Shown in pieces: positions 1 to 8,514 of a DNA stretch of 30,747 nucleotides. Position 1 is the stretch's first letter; each line of letters starts with the position of its first letter. Origin of the DNA: JABFRJ01 sp031374735 (GTDB lineage Bacteria > Pseudomonadota > Alphaproteobacteria > Rhizobiales > Hyphomicrobiaceae); assembly GCA_031374735.1 (NCBI GenBank), contig JANMGQ010000154.1:1-30747 (forward strand), in the 5' to 3' direction. Below the pieces are notes generated by a model. That model ran no database searches. It saw nothing but the letters and a program-made list of their open reading frames with translations, and was not told the origin of the DNA. Both the position numbers and the translations under genes were made by a program.

Positions 1-172
1 CATCCAGGAACACTTCATTGGTCAGCTCCTCGGCCACCGCCTCGTTCTTCACGCGGCGCATGATGAAGCGGAACACGCGCACCTGGTGGCGGGTCATGAG
101 GGCGCGCAGCGCGCCCTGATCCCCGCTGCCCAGGCGCTGCATGAGCTGATGGTCTTCCGCCATCGCACTCAT
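1..172 (-). CDS. ECF-type RNA polymerase sigma factor, N-terminal part (runs off the window)
   Basis: Reading the minus strand from an ATG at 172 gives 57 residues beginning MSAMAEDHQLMQRLGSGDQG, followed by a stretch rich in Arg, Phe and Arg-Arg and then a VAEELTNEVFLD segment. This is the region 2 start of sigma-70 family ECF factors: an acidic first helix, an 'ALRALMTRHQ..VFRF' core-binding helix and the 'A.EL..EVFL' helix that leads to the -10 recognition part. Region 4 lies outside the window. A GGAG about nine bases upstream supports the start at 172; an in-frame ATG at 163 is an alternative. Such factors bind core polymerase and redirect it to stress or envelope promoters. An anti-sigma factor would be expected just beyond position 1. 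The divergent neighbour encodes a small secreted cysteine protein, which might be a target, but that is inference. Confidence 0.85.
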   Translation of the reverse strand, partial: MSAMAEDHQLMQRLGSGDQGALRALMTRHQVRVFRFIMRRVKNEAVAEELTNEVFLD

Positions 173-381
173 CGCGGCGCACTCCGGATCGTGTCGTCTT
201 GAAACATGGGACGCGGTCTCGCGAAGAAAGGTTCAACGGCAGAGTAGCCGAAAGAGATTACGGGATGGGTGAAGATCGGGCCAGCAGCCCAGGGTGTGCT
301 GGTGAACACAGCGGGGCGGACGCAGCTGCCATAGGTTTGCGTCACGGCCGAACGCGCCGCCAACCACACACGGAGCCTCCC

Positions 382-774
382 ATGACCTCCTCGCGCTTCT
401 TCTCCGCAGTCGCCCTCGCCGCCGCCGCGATGGCCAGTGGTTTTGCCACTGACGCCAGCGCTCAGAGCCGCCGCCTGCAGGACACCTGCGACCAGATCTG
501 CTTCAATCGTCCCAATGCCCAATGCTACCAGGCGTGCTTTGCGTCCAAAGGCGGTGGCATAGCCATATCGGCGCCCAAAAGGCCGCCGGTCTCGCCGCCC
601 CCGACCACTGCAACGCCCATCCCGCCAGCCAGACCGGTCCAGGCCGTATCGGTTCAATCGGATTGGCGCTCGGCCGTCTACAACACGAATGGTCCCAGCC
701 GTGGTGGCAGCGGTGGTGGAAACAGCGGCGGAGGCGGTGGCAATGGTGGCGGCGGCGGCGGCAAGGGCAAGTGA
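382..774 (+). CDS. Small secreted protein with twin CX3C motif and glycine-rich tail
   Basis: This 130-residue protein is of no family that I recognise. Residues 1-28 form a typical Sec signal peptide with an Ala-rich core ending in ASA-Q, so the product is probably periplasmic or secreted. The mature start holds four cysteines, C36, C40, C48 and C52, arranged as CX3C-X7-CX3C, which would suit a small helical hairpin with two disulfides. A Pro/Thr/Ala-rich linker (about 64-90) follows, and the last 24 residues are almost all glycine with Ser, Asn and a final Lys-Gly-Lys. A CGGAG seven bases before the ATG at 382 supports this start; the reading frame is open upstream to 199 but that part looks non-coding. 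It is divergent from the ECF sigma gene. The gene is likely real because of the signal peptide and the ribosome binding site, but its role is unknown. Confidence 0.72.
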   Translation: MTSSRFFSAVALAAAAMASGFATDASAQSRRLQDTCDQICFNRPNAQCYQACFASKGGGIAISAPKRPPVSPPPTTATPIPPARPVQAVSVQSDWRSAVYNTNGPSRGGSGGGNSGGGGGNGGGGGGKGK

Positions 775-779
775 GCCCT

Positions 780-808
780 TCCCTTTAGCCCGGGATGATC
801 GCTACAAT
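780..808 (+). promoter_or_regulatory. Candidate promoter for the riboswitch-ribH transcript
   Basis: A TACAAT at 803-808 fits a sigma-70 -10 box and would start the transcript near 815, about 18 bases before the FMN riboswitch. No good -35 box is visible in the C/T-rich stretch at 780-786, so the call rests on the -10 and its position. Confidence 0.35.
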
Positions 809-813
809 CGGAT

Positions 814-831
814 TGCCCGCATGTGCGGGCA
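814..831 (+). other. Hairpin just ahead of the FMN riboswitch
   Basis: TGCCCGCA and TGCGGGCA form a perfect 8-bp stem around a two-base TG centre. The hairpin ends one base before the P1 stem of the riboswitch. There is no T-run after it, so it is a poor terminator for the upstream gene; it could be a 5' cap hairpin of the leader RNA. Confidence 0.5.
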
Positions 832-832
832 T

Positions 833-990
833 GTTCTCAGGGCGGGGCGGAAATCCCCACCGGCGGTAACGGTCAGCCTTGTAAAGGGTTGACCGAAGCC
901 CGCGAGCGCTCCTGGTGCCGCAAGCGCCTGGAGGTCAGCAGATCCGGTGCAACTCCGGGGCCGACGGTTACAGTCCGGATGAAAGAGAAC
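833..990 (+). promoter_or_regulatory. FMN riboswitch (RFN element)
   Basis: The conserved RFN blocks are all present: GTTCTCAGGGCGGGG at the 5' end, AAATCCCCACCGGCGGTAA, then AGCCCGCGAGCG, later GGTCAGCAGATCCGGTG, AACTCCGGGGCCGACGGTTA, CAGTCCGGATGAAAGAGAAC at the 3' end. The P1 stem is GTTCTC (833-838) with GAGAAC (985-990). The element binds flavin mononucleotide and lowers expression of the gene that follows. It lies 91 bases ahead of ribH. I see no strong terminator hairpin with a T-run in that gap, so control may be by hiding the ribosome binding site (GAGAGG before the ribH ATG) rather than by early termination. Confidence 0.95.
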
Positions 991-1081
991 GGCAAATGTG
1001 CTGTGCGCTGGTGGCCCCGTGCCGCTGGCGAAAAGCGCGTGTGCCAAGCGCCCTGATTCTGGTCTCAACCGAGAGGACACC

Positions 1082-1561
1082 ATGAATCAGACCACCAAAA
1101 CCAAGTCGTATCAAACAGCCGGCGAACGCATCGCGTTCGTCGAGGCCTCCTGGCATGCCGATATCGTCGGAGAGGGGCGAAAATCGTTCCTGGCCGAAAT
1201 CATCAGGCAGCAAGGGCCTGAAGTCGACGTGATCACCTTGCCGGGATCGTTCGAGATCCCGCTGCAGGCCAAGCTGCTCGCCAAAAGCGGGCGCTATGCG
1301 GCCATTGTGGCGGCGGGCTTTGTCGTCAACGGCGGCATCTATCGTCATGACTTCGTCGCAGCCACCGTCGTTGACGCACTCATGCGCGTGCAACTCGAAA
1401 CCGAGGTGCCCGTGCTGTCGATGGTACTGACACCGCTGCATTTCCATGAGCACGCGGAGCATCAGCGCTTTTTCCACGAGCATTTCGTGATCAAGGGGCG
1501 CGAGGCCGCCGACGCCTGTCTGCGCACCATCGCGGCCGTGCGGGAGCGAACGGCGGCATAG
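1082..1561 (+). CDS. ribH: 6,7-dimethyl-8-ribityllumazine synthase, RibH2 type
   Basis: This enzyme joins 5-amino-6-ribitylaminouracil with 3,4-dihydroxy-2-butanone 4-phosphate to form lumazine, the step before riboflavin synthase. The 159 residues match the short second isoenzyme (RibH2) of Brucella and Mesorhizobium: an ASWHADIV start region with Trp-His contacting the substrate, PGSFEIP for the ribityl group, the VVNGGIYRHDFVA loop, and LETEVPVLSMVLTP near the phosphate site with the HFHEH segment after it. Family knowledge says RibH2 forms decamers and is often under an FMN riboswitch, as here. The ATG at 1082 has a GAGAGG nine bases upstream; the frame is open back to 998 but that stretch is leader RNA. 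No other rib genes are next to it, so it is a stand-alone, flavin-regulated copy. Confidence 0.95.
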   Translation: MNQTTKTKSYQTAGERIAFVEASWHADIVGEGRKSFLAEIIRQQGPEVDVITLPGSFEIPLQAKLLAKSGRYAAIVAAGFVVNGGIYRHDFVAATVVDALMRVQLETEVPVLSMVLTPLHFHEHAEHQRFFHEHFVIKGREAADACLRTIAAVRERTAA

Positions 1562-1578
1562 ACGGCAAACTCTGCCAG

Positions 1579-1617
1579 CGGAGCTCGGCACCTGTGCACT
1601 GTGCATGCCGGGCTCCG
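1579..1617. terminator. Imperfect hairpin between convergent genes
   Basis: CGGAGCTCGGCA (1579-1590) pairs with TGCCGGGCTCCG (1606-1617) with one imperfect pair across a 15-base loop that can itself fold. It sits between the ends of ribH and the convergent gene, where a two-way terminator would be expected. The T-run is weak on both strands. Confidence 0.45.
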
Positions 1618-1624
1618 TTGGCCT

Positions 1625-2773
1625 TTATGACACTATTTCCGCAGTCTGCGGCCCGATCAGCTCGATCGTGAGGCCCTGCACCTCGGCCGCGATGTCATCC
1701 AGTGTCAGGAGACCGACACACGCCATCGCGCCGCGCTCAGAGACGTCGCCCGCAAGCAGCTTGCGCGTCAGCGCGGTCGCCGGAGATTGCGGCACGAACG
1801 GGCCGTGGTTGCCGCGCGCGATCAGATGCCAGGCGAGCCGCAATGGCTCGCTGTTGGGCCCGATCCCGTCCATGATCACGAACATGCCGCCCGCGTCGGA
1901 GCCGAGGCGGGTCATCCAGGTCTTGGCCCACAGCAGCAGCCCTGCGAGCCGTTCCGCCCGCCGGATCGCGCCCGCGCGCACAAGCCAAGACAACCCCCAC
2001 AGGCCGAAGAACTGCAACGGCACCTCCAGCCCGGCCGTGAAATGCACATCGCGCAACGTCGGATAACGCGCGGGAAGTATGTCGAGGTCGGGGATGTCGC
2101 AGTTGGCGAGCCAGCGCGATCCGAGGTGCGGGAATGTGTGACGCGTGACGTTCTGCCAACCGTGGACTATCGTCATCTTGCCGTTGCGCAGTGTTGTGAA
2201 GGGCTTGCCGACGTAGCTCAGGATCGATGCGGTCGTCGCGATGCCGGGGTCGAAACCGTTGGCCGGCACGATGCCGTAGAACACGCGTTCCAGTCTTGCG
2301 AAGCGGCGCAGATGCGCGTCGATTACCGCTGAAGACAGTGCCGGCACAGAACTCGTGCCGCTCACAACAAGCACATCAGCGGCTTTTGCGGCCGCATCCA
2401 GCGCACCGATCCCGCGCACGAAGGCGCGCGCATCCGCGAGATCCAAATAGTGCGCGCCGATTGCGATCGCTGCGCGTGCCAGCGCATAATCCTGGGCCTG
2501 AAACGGCCCGGAGGCGTTGTAGATCACGGACGGCGCAAGCCGCGTCAACGCCGCCAAGTCCGGCCGCATGGCATCAAGCGCTAACGGCGATAACTTGGCG
2601 GAAATTTTTGGCTGCAGCGTACGTACAGCCCGCTCCGCCGAAGCGAGATTGCGCCCGGCCAGCACGATCTCCAGGGAGGCGTCCGTGCCGAGCCGCTCGG
2701 CGGCTCTCAGCCCGAACGTGCCATAGCCGCCACAGATCAGGACGCGCCTGCCATCCGCCATTGCCACCCCCAT
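1625..2773 (-). CDS. Saccharopine dehydrogenase-like NAD(P)-binding protein
   Basis: The 382-residue protein opens with a Rossmann fold: RRVLICGGYGTFGLRAAERL contains the glycine-rich nucleotide loop, followed by an LEIVLAGRN strand with Arg-Asn typical of NADP users. Further on, VIYNASGPFQAQDYALARAAIAIGAHYLDLADAR is the hallmark of the saccharopine dehydrogenase NADP-binding family ('G.Y.DL.D'). The C-terminal half resembles uncharacterised family members rather than the lysine enzyme, so the substrate is unknown; a lysine-pathway role should not be assumed. The start at 2773 is chosen as the first ATG; a second in-frame ATG at 2761 has a GGGG six bases before it and may be the true start. 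The gene is convergent with ribH and divergent from the hydrolase gene at 2842. Confidence 0.8.
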   Translation of the reverse strand: MGVAMADGRRVLICGGYGTFGLRAAERLGTDASLEIVLAGRNLASAERAVRTLQPKISAKLSPLALDAMRPDLAALTRLAPSVIYNASGPFQAQDYALARAAIAIGAHYLDLADARAFVRGIGALDAAAKAADVLVVSGTSSVPALSSAVIDAHLRRFARLERVFYGIVPANGFDPGIATTASILSYVGKPFTTLRNGKMTIVHGWQNVTRHTFPHLGSRWLANCDIPDLDILPARYPTLRDVHFTAGLEVPLQFFGLWGLSWLVRAGAIRRAERLAGLLLWAKTWMTRLGSDAGGMFVIMDGIGPNSEPLRLAWHLIARGNHGPFVPQSPATALTRKLLAGDVSERGAMACVGLLTLDDIAAEVQGLTIELIGPQTAEIVS

Positions 2774-2841
2774 CCAAGCCGCCGCGTTGCTCCCGCCGCG
2801 TGACCGGCATACACCACTGTCATGGGAACCGCAGGCACCGC

Positions 2842-3645
2842 ATGACGTTTCGCTTTACCTTTCTGGGCTCGGGGTCGTCGGCTGGGGTGCCGCGCATCGG
2901 TAATCATTGGGGCAACGCTGACCGGCGCAACCCGAAAAACCGTCGCCGCAGGTGCGCCGCGCTGATCGAGCGCTTTGGCCCCAAGGGCAAGACGGTGGTG
3001 CTGATCGACACGCCGCCCGACATCCGCGAACAGTGTCTCGACAACGAGGTGCTCGCGGTTGACGCCGTGCTCTACACCCACGATCACGCCGACCACACGC
3101 ACGGCATCGACGACCTGCGCGCCTTCTTCATCAACACGCACAAGCGCGTGCCTGTCTACATGGATACGCCGACGACGGAGAGCCTCGTCTCGCGCTTTCG
3201 CTATTGCTTCGAGGGCAAGCCCGGCTCCAGCTACCCGGCCATTCTGGATCGGCATCTGATCGCGCCGGGCGAGCCCGTGACGATATCAGGCAACGGCGGC
3301 CCGATCACGTTTCTGCCGATCCTGCAGGAGCACGGCGAGTTCGCGTCGCTCGGCTTTCGCGTTGGCCGCCTGTGCTACTCGCCCGATATCGTCGGCATTC
3401 CCGAGGTCTCGCTGCGCGCCTTCGACAACCTCGACATCTGGATCGTCGATGCGCTGCGCCCCATGCCGCACCCCGCGCACTGGAGCGTGAAGCAGGCGCT
3501 GCGCGCCATCGCCGAGTATGCGCCCACGCGCGCCTATCTCACGCACATGCACATCGACCTCGACTACGAGGAAATGTGCCGCGACCTGCCTGATCACGTG
3601 CGGCCGGCCTATGACGGGCTGGCGTTTGAGTTTGAGGGGGTGTGA
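2842..3645 (+). CDS. PhnP-like metallo-beta-lactamase-fold hydrolase
   Basis: The 267-residue protein has the metallo-beta-lactamase fold. The N-terminus FTFLGSGSSAGVPRIG and the metal motif THDHADH (His80, His82, Asp84, His85) are typical of the branch that includes PhnP (cyclic phosphate phosphodiesterase), and a late H-x-H (LTHMHIDLDY, about residue 234) supplies further contacts. Members cut phosphodiester bonds with two metal ions, but the substrate here cannot be told from sequence; no phosphonate genes are nearby. The ATG at 2842 is the start that keeps the family N-terminus; the frame is open far upstream (to 2227) only because it shadows the opposite-strand gene. It is divergent from the dehydrogenase-like gene, 68 bases away. 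Confidence 0.85.
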   Translation: MTFRFTFLGSGSSAGVPRIGNHWGNADRRNPKNRRRRCAALIERFGPKGKTVVLIDTPPDIREQCLDNEVLAVDAVLYTHDHADHTHGIDDLRAFFINTHKRVPVYMDTPTTESLVSRFRYCFEGKPGSSYPAILDRHLIAPGEPVTISGNGGPITFLPILQEHGEFASLGFRVGRLCYSPDIVGIPEVSLRAFDNLDIWIVDALRPMPHPAHWSVKQALRAIAEYAPTRAYLTHMHIDLDYEEMCRDLPDHVRPAYDGLAFEFEGV

Positions 3646-3688
3646 TATTTCATCCGCTGACGAACAAAATTGCGCACCACTGCCTTCT

Positions 3689-3744
3689 TCCCCACTTTTG
3701 GGGGAGAGGGCAAAGAACCAGCGCGCTTGCGCGCGCGCTGGTTC
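3689..3744. repeat. Intergenic palindromic element with a 12-bp hairpin
   Basis: TCCCC...GGGGA (3689-3705) is followed by a perfect inverted repeat, GAACCAGCGCGC at 3715-3726 and GCGCGCTGGTTC at 3733-3744, with a six-base loop. The stretch 'gggagaggg...gcgggtgagg' around it looks like the dispersed GC-rich palindromic repeats common between genes of Hyphomicrobiales. It lies downstream of the hydrolase gene and could also stop transcription, although no T-run follows. Confidence 0.6.
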
Positions 3745-3849
3745 GCGGGTGAGGATCGGCCGCTTGCTCGGACAGCAGTGCGCACGGAGAGGGAAGTGGA
3801 ACCTACAGCGCTCACCCGCTTCCTCCGCAGCCCAGGCGTTGTGCCTCGC

Positions 3850-5061
3850 ATGAAAACCCGCCTCTCCGACCCTATGCCCGTTGCCGTCGTGTGTCTCGGC
3901 CTGACGCAGATCATCGCGTGGGGCACGACGCTGTATTGCCTTGGCGTGCTTGGCAAACCGATCGCGGCCGAAACTGGCTGGAGCCAGACGCTGGTGTTCG
4001 GCGGTCTGACGGTTGGGCTGCTCGTCTCAAGCGCCATGTCGACCTGGATCGGCCGGCTGATTGATCAGCGCGGCGGACGCTTTGTCATGTGCGTCGGGTC
4101 TTTGCTCGTCGCCGCGGGCTTGGCAGCGATTGGCCTCGCGCAATCGCAGATCCTGTATCTCGCGGCCTGGGCGCTGCTTGGCCTTGCCATGCGCATGTCG
4201 CTTTACGACGCCGCGTTCGCAGCCATTGTGCAGGTCACGCCGACACGCGGCCGGCGCGCGATCTCATATCTGACGCTGTTTGGCGGTATCGCTTCCACCG
4301 TGTTCTGGCCGATCGGGTATGCCCTTGAAGCTACCTATGGCTGGCGCACGACGGTGTTGGTGTTCGCGGGCCTCAACCTCGCGTTCTGCCTGCCCTTGCA
4401 TTGGTTCGGTCTTGCCCGCCGCGAAGACGCGCCCGCCGTGTCGGCTGAGGCGACCGCAAGTGCGATTGCCGGGGGCCCCGTCCTGGATGGCCCGCAGCGC
4501 CGCGCTGCGATCATCTTGTTCAGCATCGTCTTGGCTGCGAGCGCCTTCTGCTATGGTGCGCTGGCGGCGCATCTCGTCACGGTGCTGGCCGGCGTCGGCT
4601 TGAGTGCGGCCGTCGCCGTAACGCTCGCTTCGGCGAAGGGCATCGTGCAGACGCTCTCGCGCCTGCTCGATCTCGTGTTCGGCAAAAATCTGCACGCCCT
4701 CGATCTCGGACGGATCACGCTAGCGTTTTTGCCGTTGTCATTCGCAGCTTTGCTCTTCGGCGGCGCGAACCTGACCACGGCAATTGCGTTTATCGTGCTG
4801 TTTGGCATTGCGAACGGGCTCACCACCATCGTGCGCGGCGCCGTGCCGTTGGCGCTGTTTGGCACCAAGGGGTACGGCGAAATCCTCGGTATTCTCGCCA
4901 CGCCCTATCTCTTGCTGAATGCCATCGCGCCTATGGTGTTCGCGCTGATTGTCGAGCGCTTCGGCGCGACGGCTGCGACCGCGACCCTGCTCGGCGTGGG
5001 CGTGTTGGCGTGGGTCAGCATCGAGGTGATGGCGTATTGGTATCGGCGCCTGGGGCGGTGA
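3850..5061 (+). CDS. Major facilitator superfamily (MFS) transporter
   Basis: The 403-residue protein is very hydrophobic, with about twelve membrane helices split into two halves by a polar loop near residues 195-220. The loop between helices 2 and 3 carries the MFS signature as GRLIDQRGGRFVM (compare G-x-L-x-D-R-x-G-R-R/K). This is an inner-membrane secondary carrier; the substrate cannot be deduced. Upstream, the frame is open to 3670 through the palindromic element, but the ATG at 3850 directly precedes the first helix and is the natural start. The ribosome binding site is weak. It ends 11 bases from the convergent ABC ATPase gene, with no room for a separate terminator. Confidence 0.85.
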   Translation: MKTRLSDPMPVAVVCLGLTQIIAWGTTLYCLGVLGKPIAAETGWSQTLVFGGLTVGLLVSSAMSTWIGRLIDQRGGRFVMCVGSLLVAAGLAAIGLAQSQILYLAAWALLGLAMRMSLYDAAFAAIVQVTPTRGRRAISYLTLFGGIASTVFWPIGYALEATYGWRTTVLVFAGLNLAFCLPLHWFGLARREDAPAVSAEATASAIAGGPVLDGPQRRAAIILFSIVLAASAFCYGALAAHLVTVLAGVGLSAAVAVTLASAKGIVQTLSRLLDLVFGKNLHALDLGRITLAFLPLSFAALLFGGANLTTAIAFIVLFGIANGLTTIVRGAVPLALFGTKGYGEILGILATPYLLLNAIAPMVFALIVERFGATAATATLLGVGVLAWVSIEVMAYWYRRLGR

Positions 5062-5072
5062 TACCAGTGTTT

Positions 5073-6053
<981 letters not shown>

Positions 6054-6234
6054 CGCGGCCTGCGGATTGACGGGGCGTCTGTTTAACAGTGGGCGAGGCA
6101 GGGCAGGGCGTCAACGCGGCGCATGCCGGGTTGACGATCGAGGTGGTAGCGCGGCCGGCAGACGCGTGCGTCACCTCGACCAAAAACGACATGACCGTAG
6201 ACGCATTCGCACTTTACCAGGACCGCGCGCTGCA

Positions 6235-8403
6235 ATGACAACCCGGATTTCCAAAGGTCGCCTCTCCATTGACACGGCTTGGCATGACTTTGTCGTGTCG
6301 GAGGCGCTGCCCGGTACGGGCGTGACGGCTGACGCATTCTTCGCCGGGCTGGATGCCCTCGTGCATGATCTTGCCCCAGTCAATCGCACGCTGCTGGCCG
6401 AGCGCGGCCGTCTGCAGACGGCCATCAACGGCTGGCACCGTGACCGGCGCGGCAAGCCGCATGATGCGGTGGCCTATACGGCGTTCTTGCGGCAAATCGG
6501 CTACCTCGTACCGGAAGGCGCGCCGTTCCAGGTCGACACGACCAATGTGGATCTTGAAATCGCTGAGATGGCCGGCCCGCAGTTGGTCGTGCCCGTGATG
6601 AACGCCCGCTATGCCCTCAACGCGGCCAATGCACGCTGGGGTTCGCTGTACGACGCGCTCTACGGCACCGATGCTATCGCTGAGAGCGACGGCGCGACGC
6701 GCGGCGGCGCCTACAACCCAGTGCGTGGCGCAAAGGTCGTCGCGCGGGCCAAGCTGCTGCTGGATCAAGTTGCGCCGCTGCCCGGCGCATCACACGCCGA
6801 TGCGGTCGACTACGCGATTGACGGCCACACCGTGCGCGTGACCTTGCGCGACGGCCGTCATGCATCAATCGCCCAGCCGACATTTGCTGGCTTTAACGGG
6901 CCCATCGGGGGCGCACCGAGCGAACTGCTGTTGCGCCACAACGGCTTGTTCGTTGCCATCCGCTTCGACCGTTCGCACGCCATCGGCAAGACCGACCCGG
7001 CCGGCATTTCTGATGTCGTCGTCGAGGCGGCGTTGACAACGATCATGGACCTCGAGGATTCCATCGCCGCCGTCGATCCGGCCGACAAGGTGGCGGCCTA
7101 CCGCAACTGGCTCGGCTTGATGAGTGGCACGTTGACCGACACGTTCGCCAAGGGCGGCAAAACCGTCACGCGCGCGCTGAACACATCGCCCCGCTACATG
7201 ACGCCCGACCACGATGAGATCGCCTTGCGCGCCCGCTCGGTCATGCTGATCCGCAATGTCGGCCACCTCATGATGGACGACAGCGTGCGCGACGCGCAGG
7301 GCCAGCCCGCACCCGAGGGCATTCTCGATTGTGCTGTCACGAGTTTGATCGGCATGCATGATTTGAAAGCGCGCGCCAATTCACGCACCGGCTCGATCTA
7401 CATCGTCAAGCCGAAGATGCACGGCCCCGCCGAAGTCGCGTTCGCCGACACGCTGTTCGCCCGCGTCGAAGACATGCTTGGTCTCGCCCGCAACACGCTC
7501 AAAATGGGCATCATGGACGAAGAGCGGCGCACGACGGTCAATCTGATGGCGTGCATTCGTGCCGCGAAATCGCGTGTGTTCTTTATCAATACGGGCTTTC
7601 TGGATCGCACGGGCGATGAAATGCACACCTCCATGGAGGCCGGCCCCATGCGTCGCAAGTCGGACATGCGTCAAACGGCCTGGATCAAGGCCTACGAGGA
7701 TTGGAACGTCGACATCGGGCTTGCCTGTGGTTTGCCGGGCCACGCGCAGATCGGCAAGGGCATGTGGGCCATGCCGGATCTGATGGCGGATATGCTGGTG
7801 CAGAAGCTTGCGCATCCAAAGGCTGGCGCAAACACCGCCTGGGTGCCCTCGCCGACGGCGGCCGTGCTGCATGCGCTGCACTATCACGAAGTTGATGTGA
7901 CGGCGCGGCAGGCCGAATTGCGCTCGCGCCCGCGCGCCAGTCTCGACGATATCCTGACGATCCCTGTTGCTGACCGCGTGAATTGGAGTGCCGAAGAGAT
8001 CCAGCGCGAACTCGACAACAATTGCCAGGGTATTCTCGGCTACGTCGTGCGCTGGGTTGACCAGGGCGTCGGCTGCTCGAAGGTGCCCGATATCAACGAC
8101 GTCGGCCTGATGGAAGATCGCGCGACGTTGCGCATTTCGGCGCAGCACGTCGCCAACTGGCTGCAGCATGGCATTGCGACAGAGGCGCAGGTGCTGGCGT
8201 CGCTCAAGCGTATGGCGGCGGTCGTGGACGGACAGAACGCAGGCGATCCACTGTACACGCCGATGGCGGTCGACACAGACCGCTCGATTGCCTTTGCCGC
8301 CGCGCGCGATCTGATCTTACTCGGCGCAGCACAGCCGAGTGGCTACACAGAGCCGATTTTGCATGCTCGTCGCGCCGAGGCGAAGGCACGTCGCGGTGTC
8401 TGA
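6235..8403 (+). CDS. glcB: Malate synthase G
   Basis: This enzyme condenses glyoxylate and acetyl-CoA to malate, the second step of the glyoxylate bypass or of glycolate use. The 722 residues match the usual G-isoform length (about 723), longer than the A form. Expected active-site blocks are present: TTIMDLEDSIAAVD (about 268-281), MLIRNVGHLM with Arg340, GIMDEERRTTVNL with Glu429/Glu430 and FLDRTGDEMHTSMEAG with Asp457 (by position the Mg2+-binding Glu and Asp), and LMEDRATLRISAQ with Asp628 as the likely catalytic base. These residue roles are taken from the E. coli enzyme. The ATG at 6235 gives the family N-terminus; the frame is open upstream to 5743 but overlaps the divergent ABC gene. 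No isocitrate lyase gene is in the window. The stop codon lies inside a palindrome (8395-8418). Confidence 0.97.
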   Translation: MTTRISKGRLSIDTAWHDFVVSEALPGTGVTADAFFAGLDALVHDLAPVNRTLLAERGRLQTAINGWHRDRRGKPHDAVAYTAFLRQIGYLVPEGAPFQVDTTNVDLEIAEMAGPQLVVPVMNARYALNAANARWGSLYDALYGTDAIAESDGATRGGAYNPVRGAKVVARAKLLLDQVAPLPGASHADAVDYAIDGHTVRVTLRDGRHASIAQPTFAGFNGPIGGAPSELLLRHNGLFVAIRFDRSHAIGKTDPAGISDVVVEAALTTIMDLEDSIAAVDPADKVAAYRNWLGLMSGTLTDTFAKGGKTVTRALNTSPRYMTPDHDEIALRARSVMLIRNVGHLMMDDSVRDAQGQPAPEGILDCAVTSLIGMHDLKARANSRTGSIYIVKPKMHGPAEVAFADTLFARVEDMLGLARNTLKMGIMDEERRTTVNLMACIRAAKSRVFFINTGFLDRTGDEMHTSMEAGPMRRKSDMRQTAWIKAYEDWNVDIGLACGLPGHAQIGKGMWAMPDLMADMLVQKLAHPKAGANTAWVPSPTAAVLHALHYHEVDVTARQAELRSRPRASLDDILTIPVADRVNWSAEEIQRELDNNCQGILGYVVRWVDQGVGCSKVPDINDVGLMEDRATLRISAQHVANWLQHGIATEAQVLASLKRMAAVVDGQNAGDPLYTPMAVDTDRSIAFAAARDLILLGAAQPSGYTEPILHARRAEAKARRGV

Positions 8404-8418
8404 CCTCGGTCGGACACC
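8395..8418. repeat. Palindromic repeat copy 1, overlapping the glcB stop codon
   Basis: GGTGTCTGACC and GGTCGGACACC pair over 11 bp (one T-G pair) around a two-base loop. The glcB stop TGA is at 8401-8403, inside the left arm. It is almost the same sequence as copy 2 at 8471, 52 bases downstream. No T-run follows. Confidence 0.75.
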
Positions 8419-8470
8419 CGATTTCAACAGTCGCGAAACGGGTATGCTACGGGGGTGATGTCGAACACAT

Positions 8471-8496
8471 AGGTGTCTGACCGAGGTCAGACACCT
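8471..8496. repeat. Palindromic repeat copy 2, before maiA
   Basis: AGGTGTCTGACC and GGTCAGACACCT form a perfect 12-bp stem around GA. Together with copy 1 it makes a two-hairpin unit like a REP doublet between glcB and maiA, ending 18 bases before the maiA start. It may stabilise the upstream message, act as a terminator, or simply be a dispersed repeat. Confidence 0.75.
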
Positions 8497-8514
8497 CAGC
8501 ACCAGGGCCTTCCC

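Noticed and set aside
522..892. Overlapping open frames in the glycine-rich region
   Set aside because: They arise from the GGT/GGC repeats read out of frame, giving Trp/Arg-rich or Ala/Val-rich text.
2227..2841. N-terminal extension of the PhnP-like hydrolase
   Set aside because: The upstream 205 codons are antisense to the dehydrogenase-like gene and Arg/Pro-rich; the family N-terminus begins at 2842.
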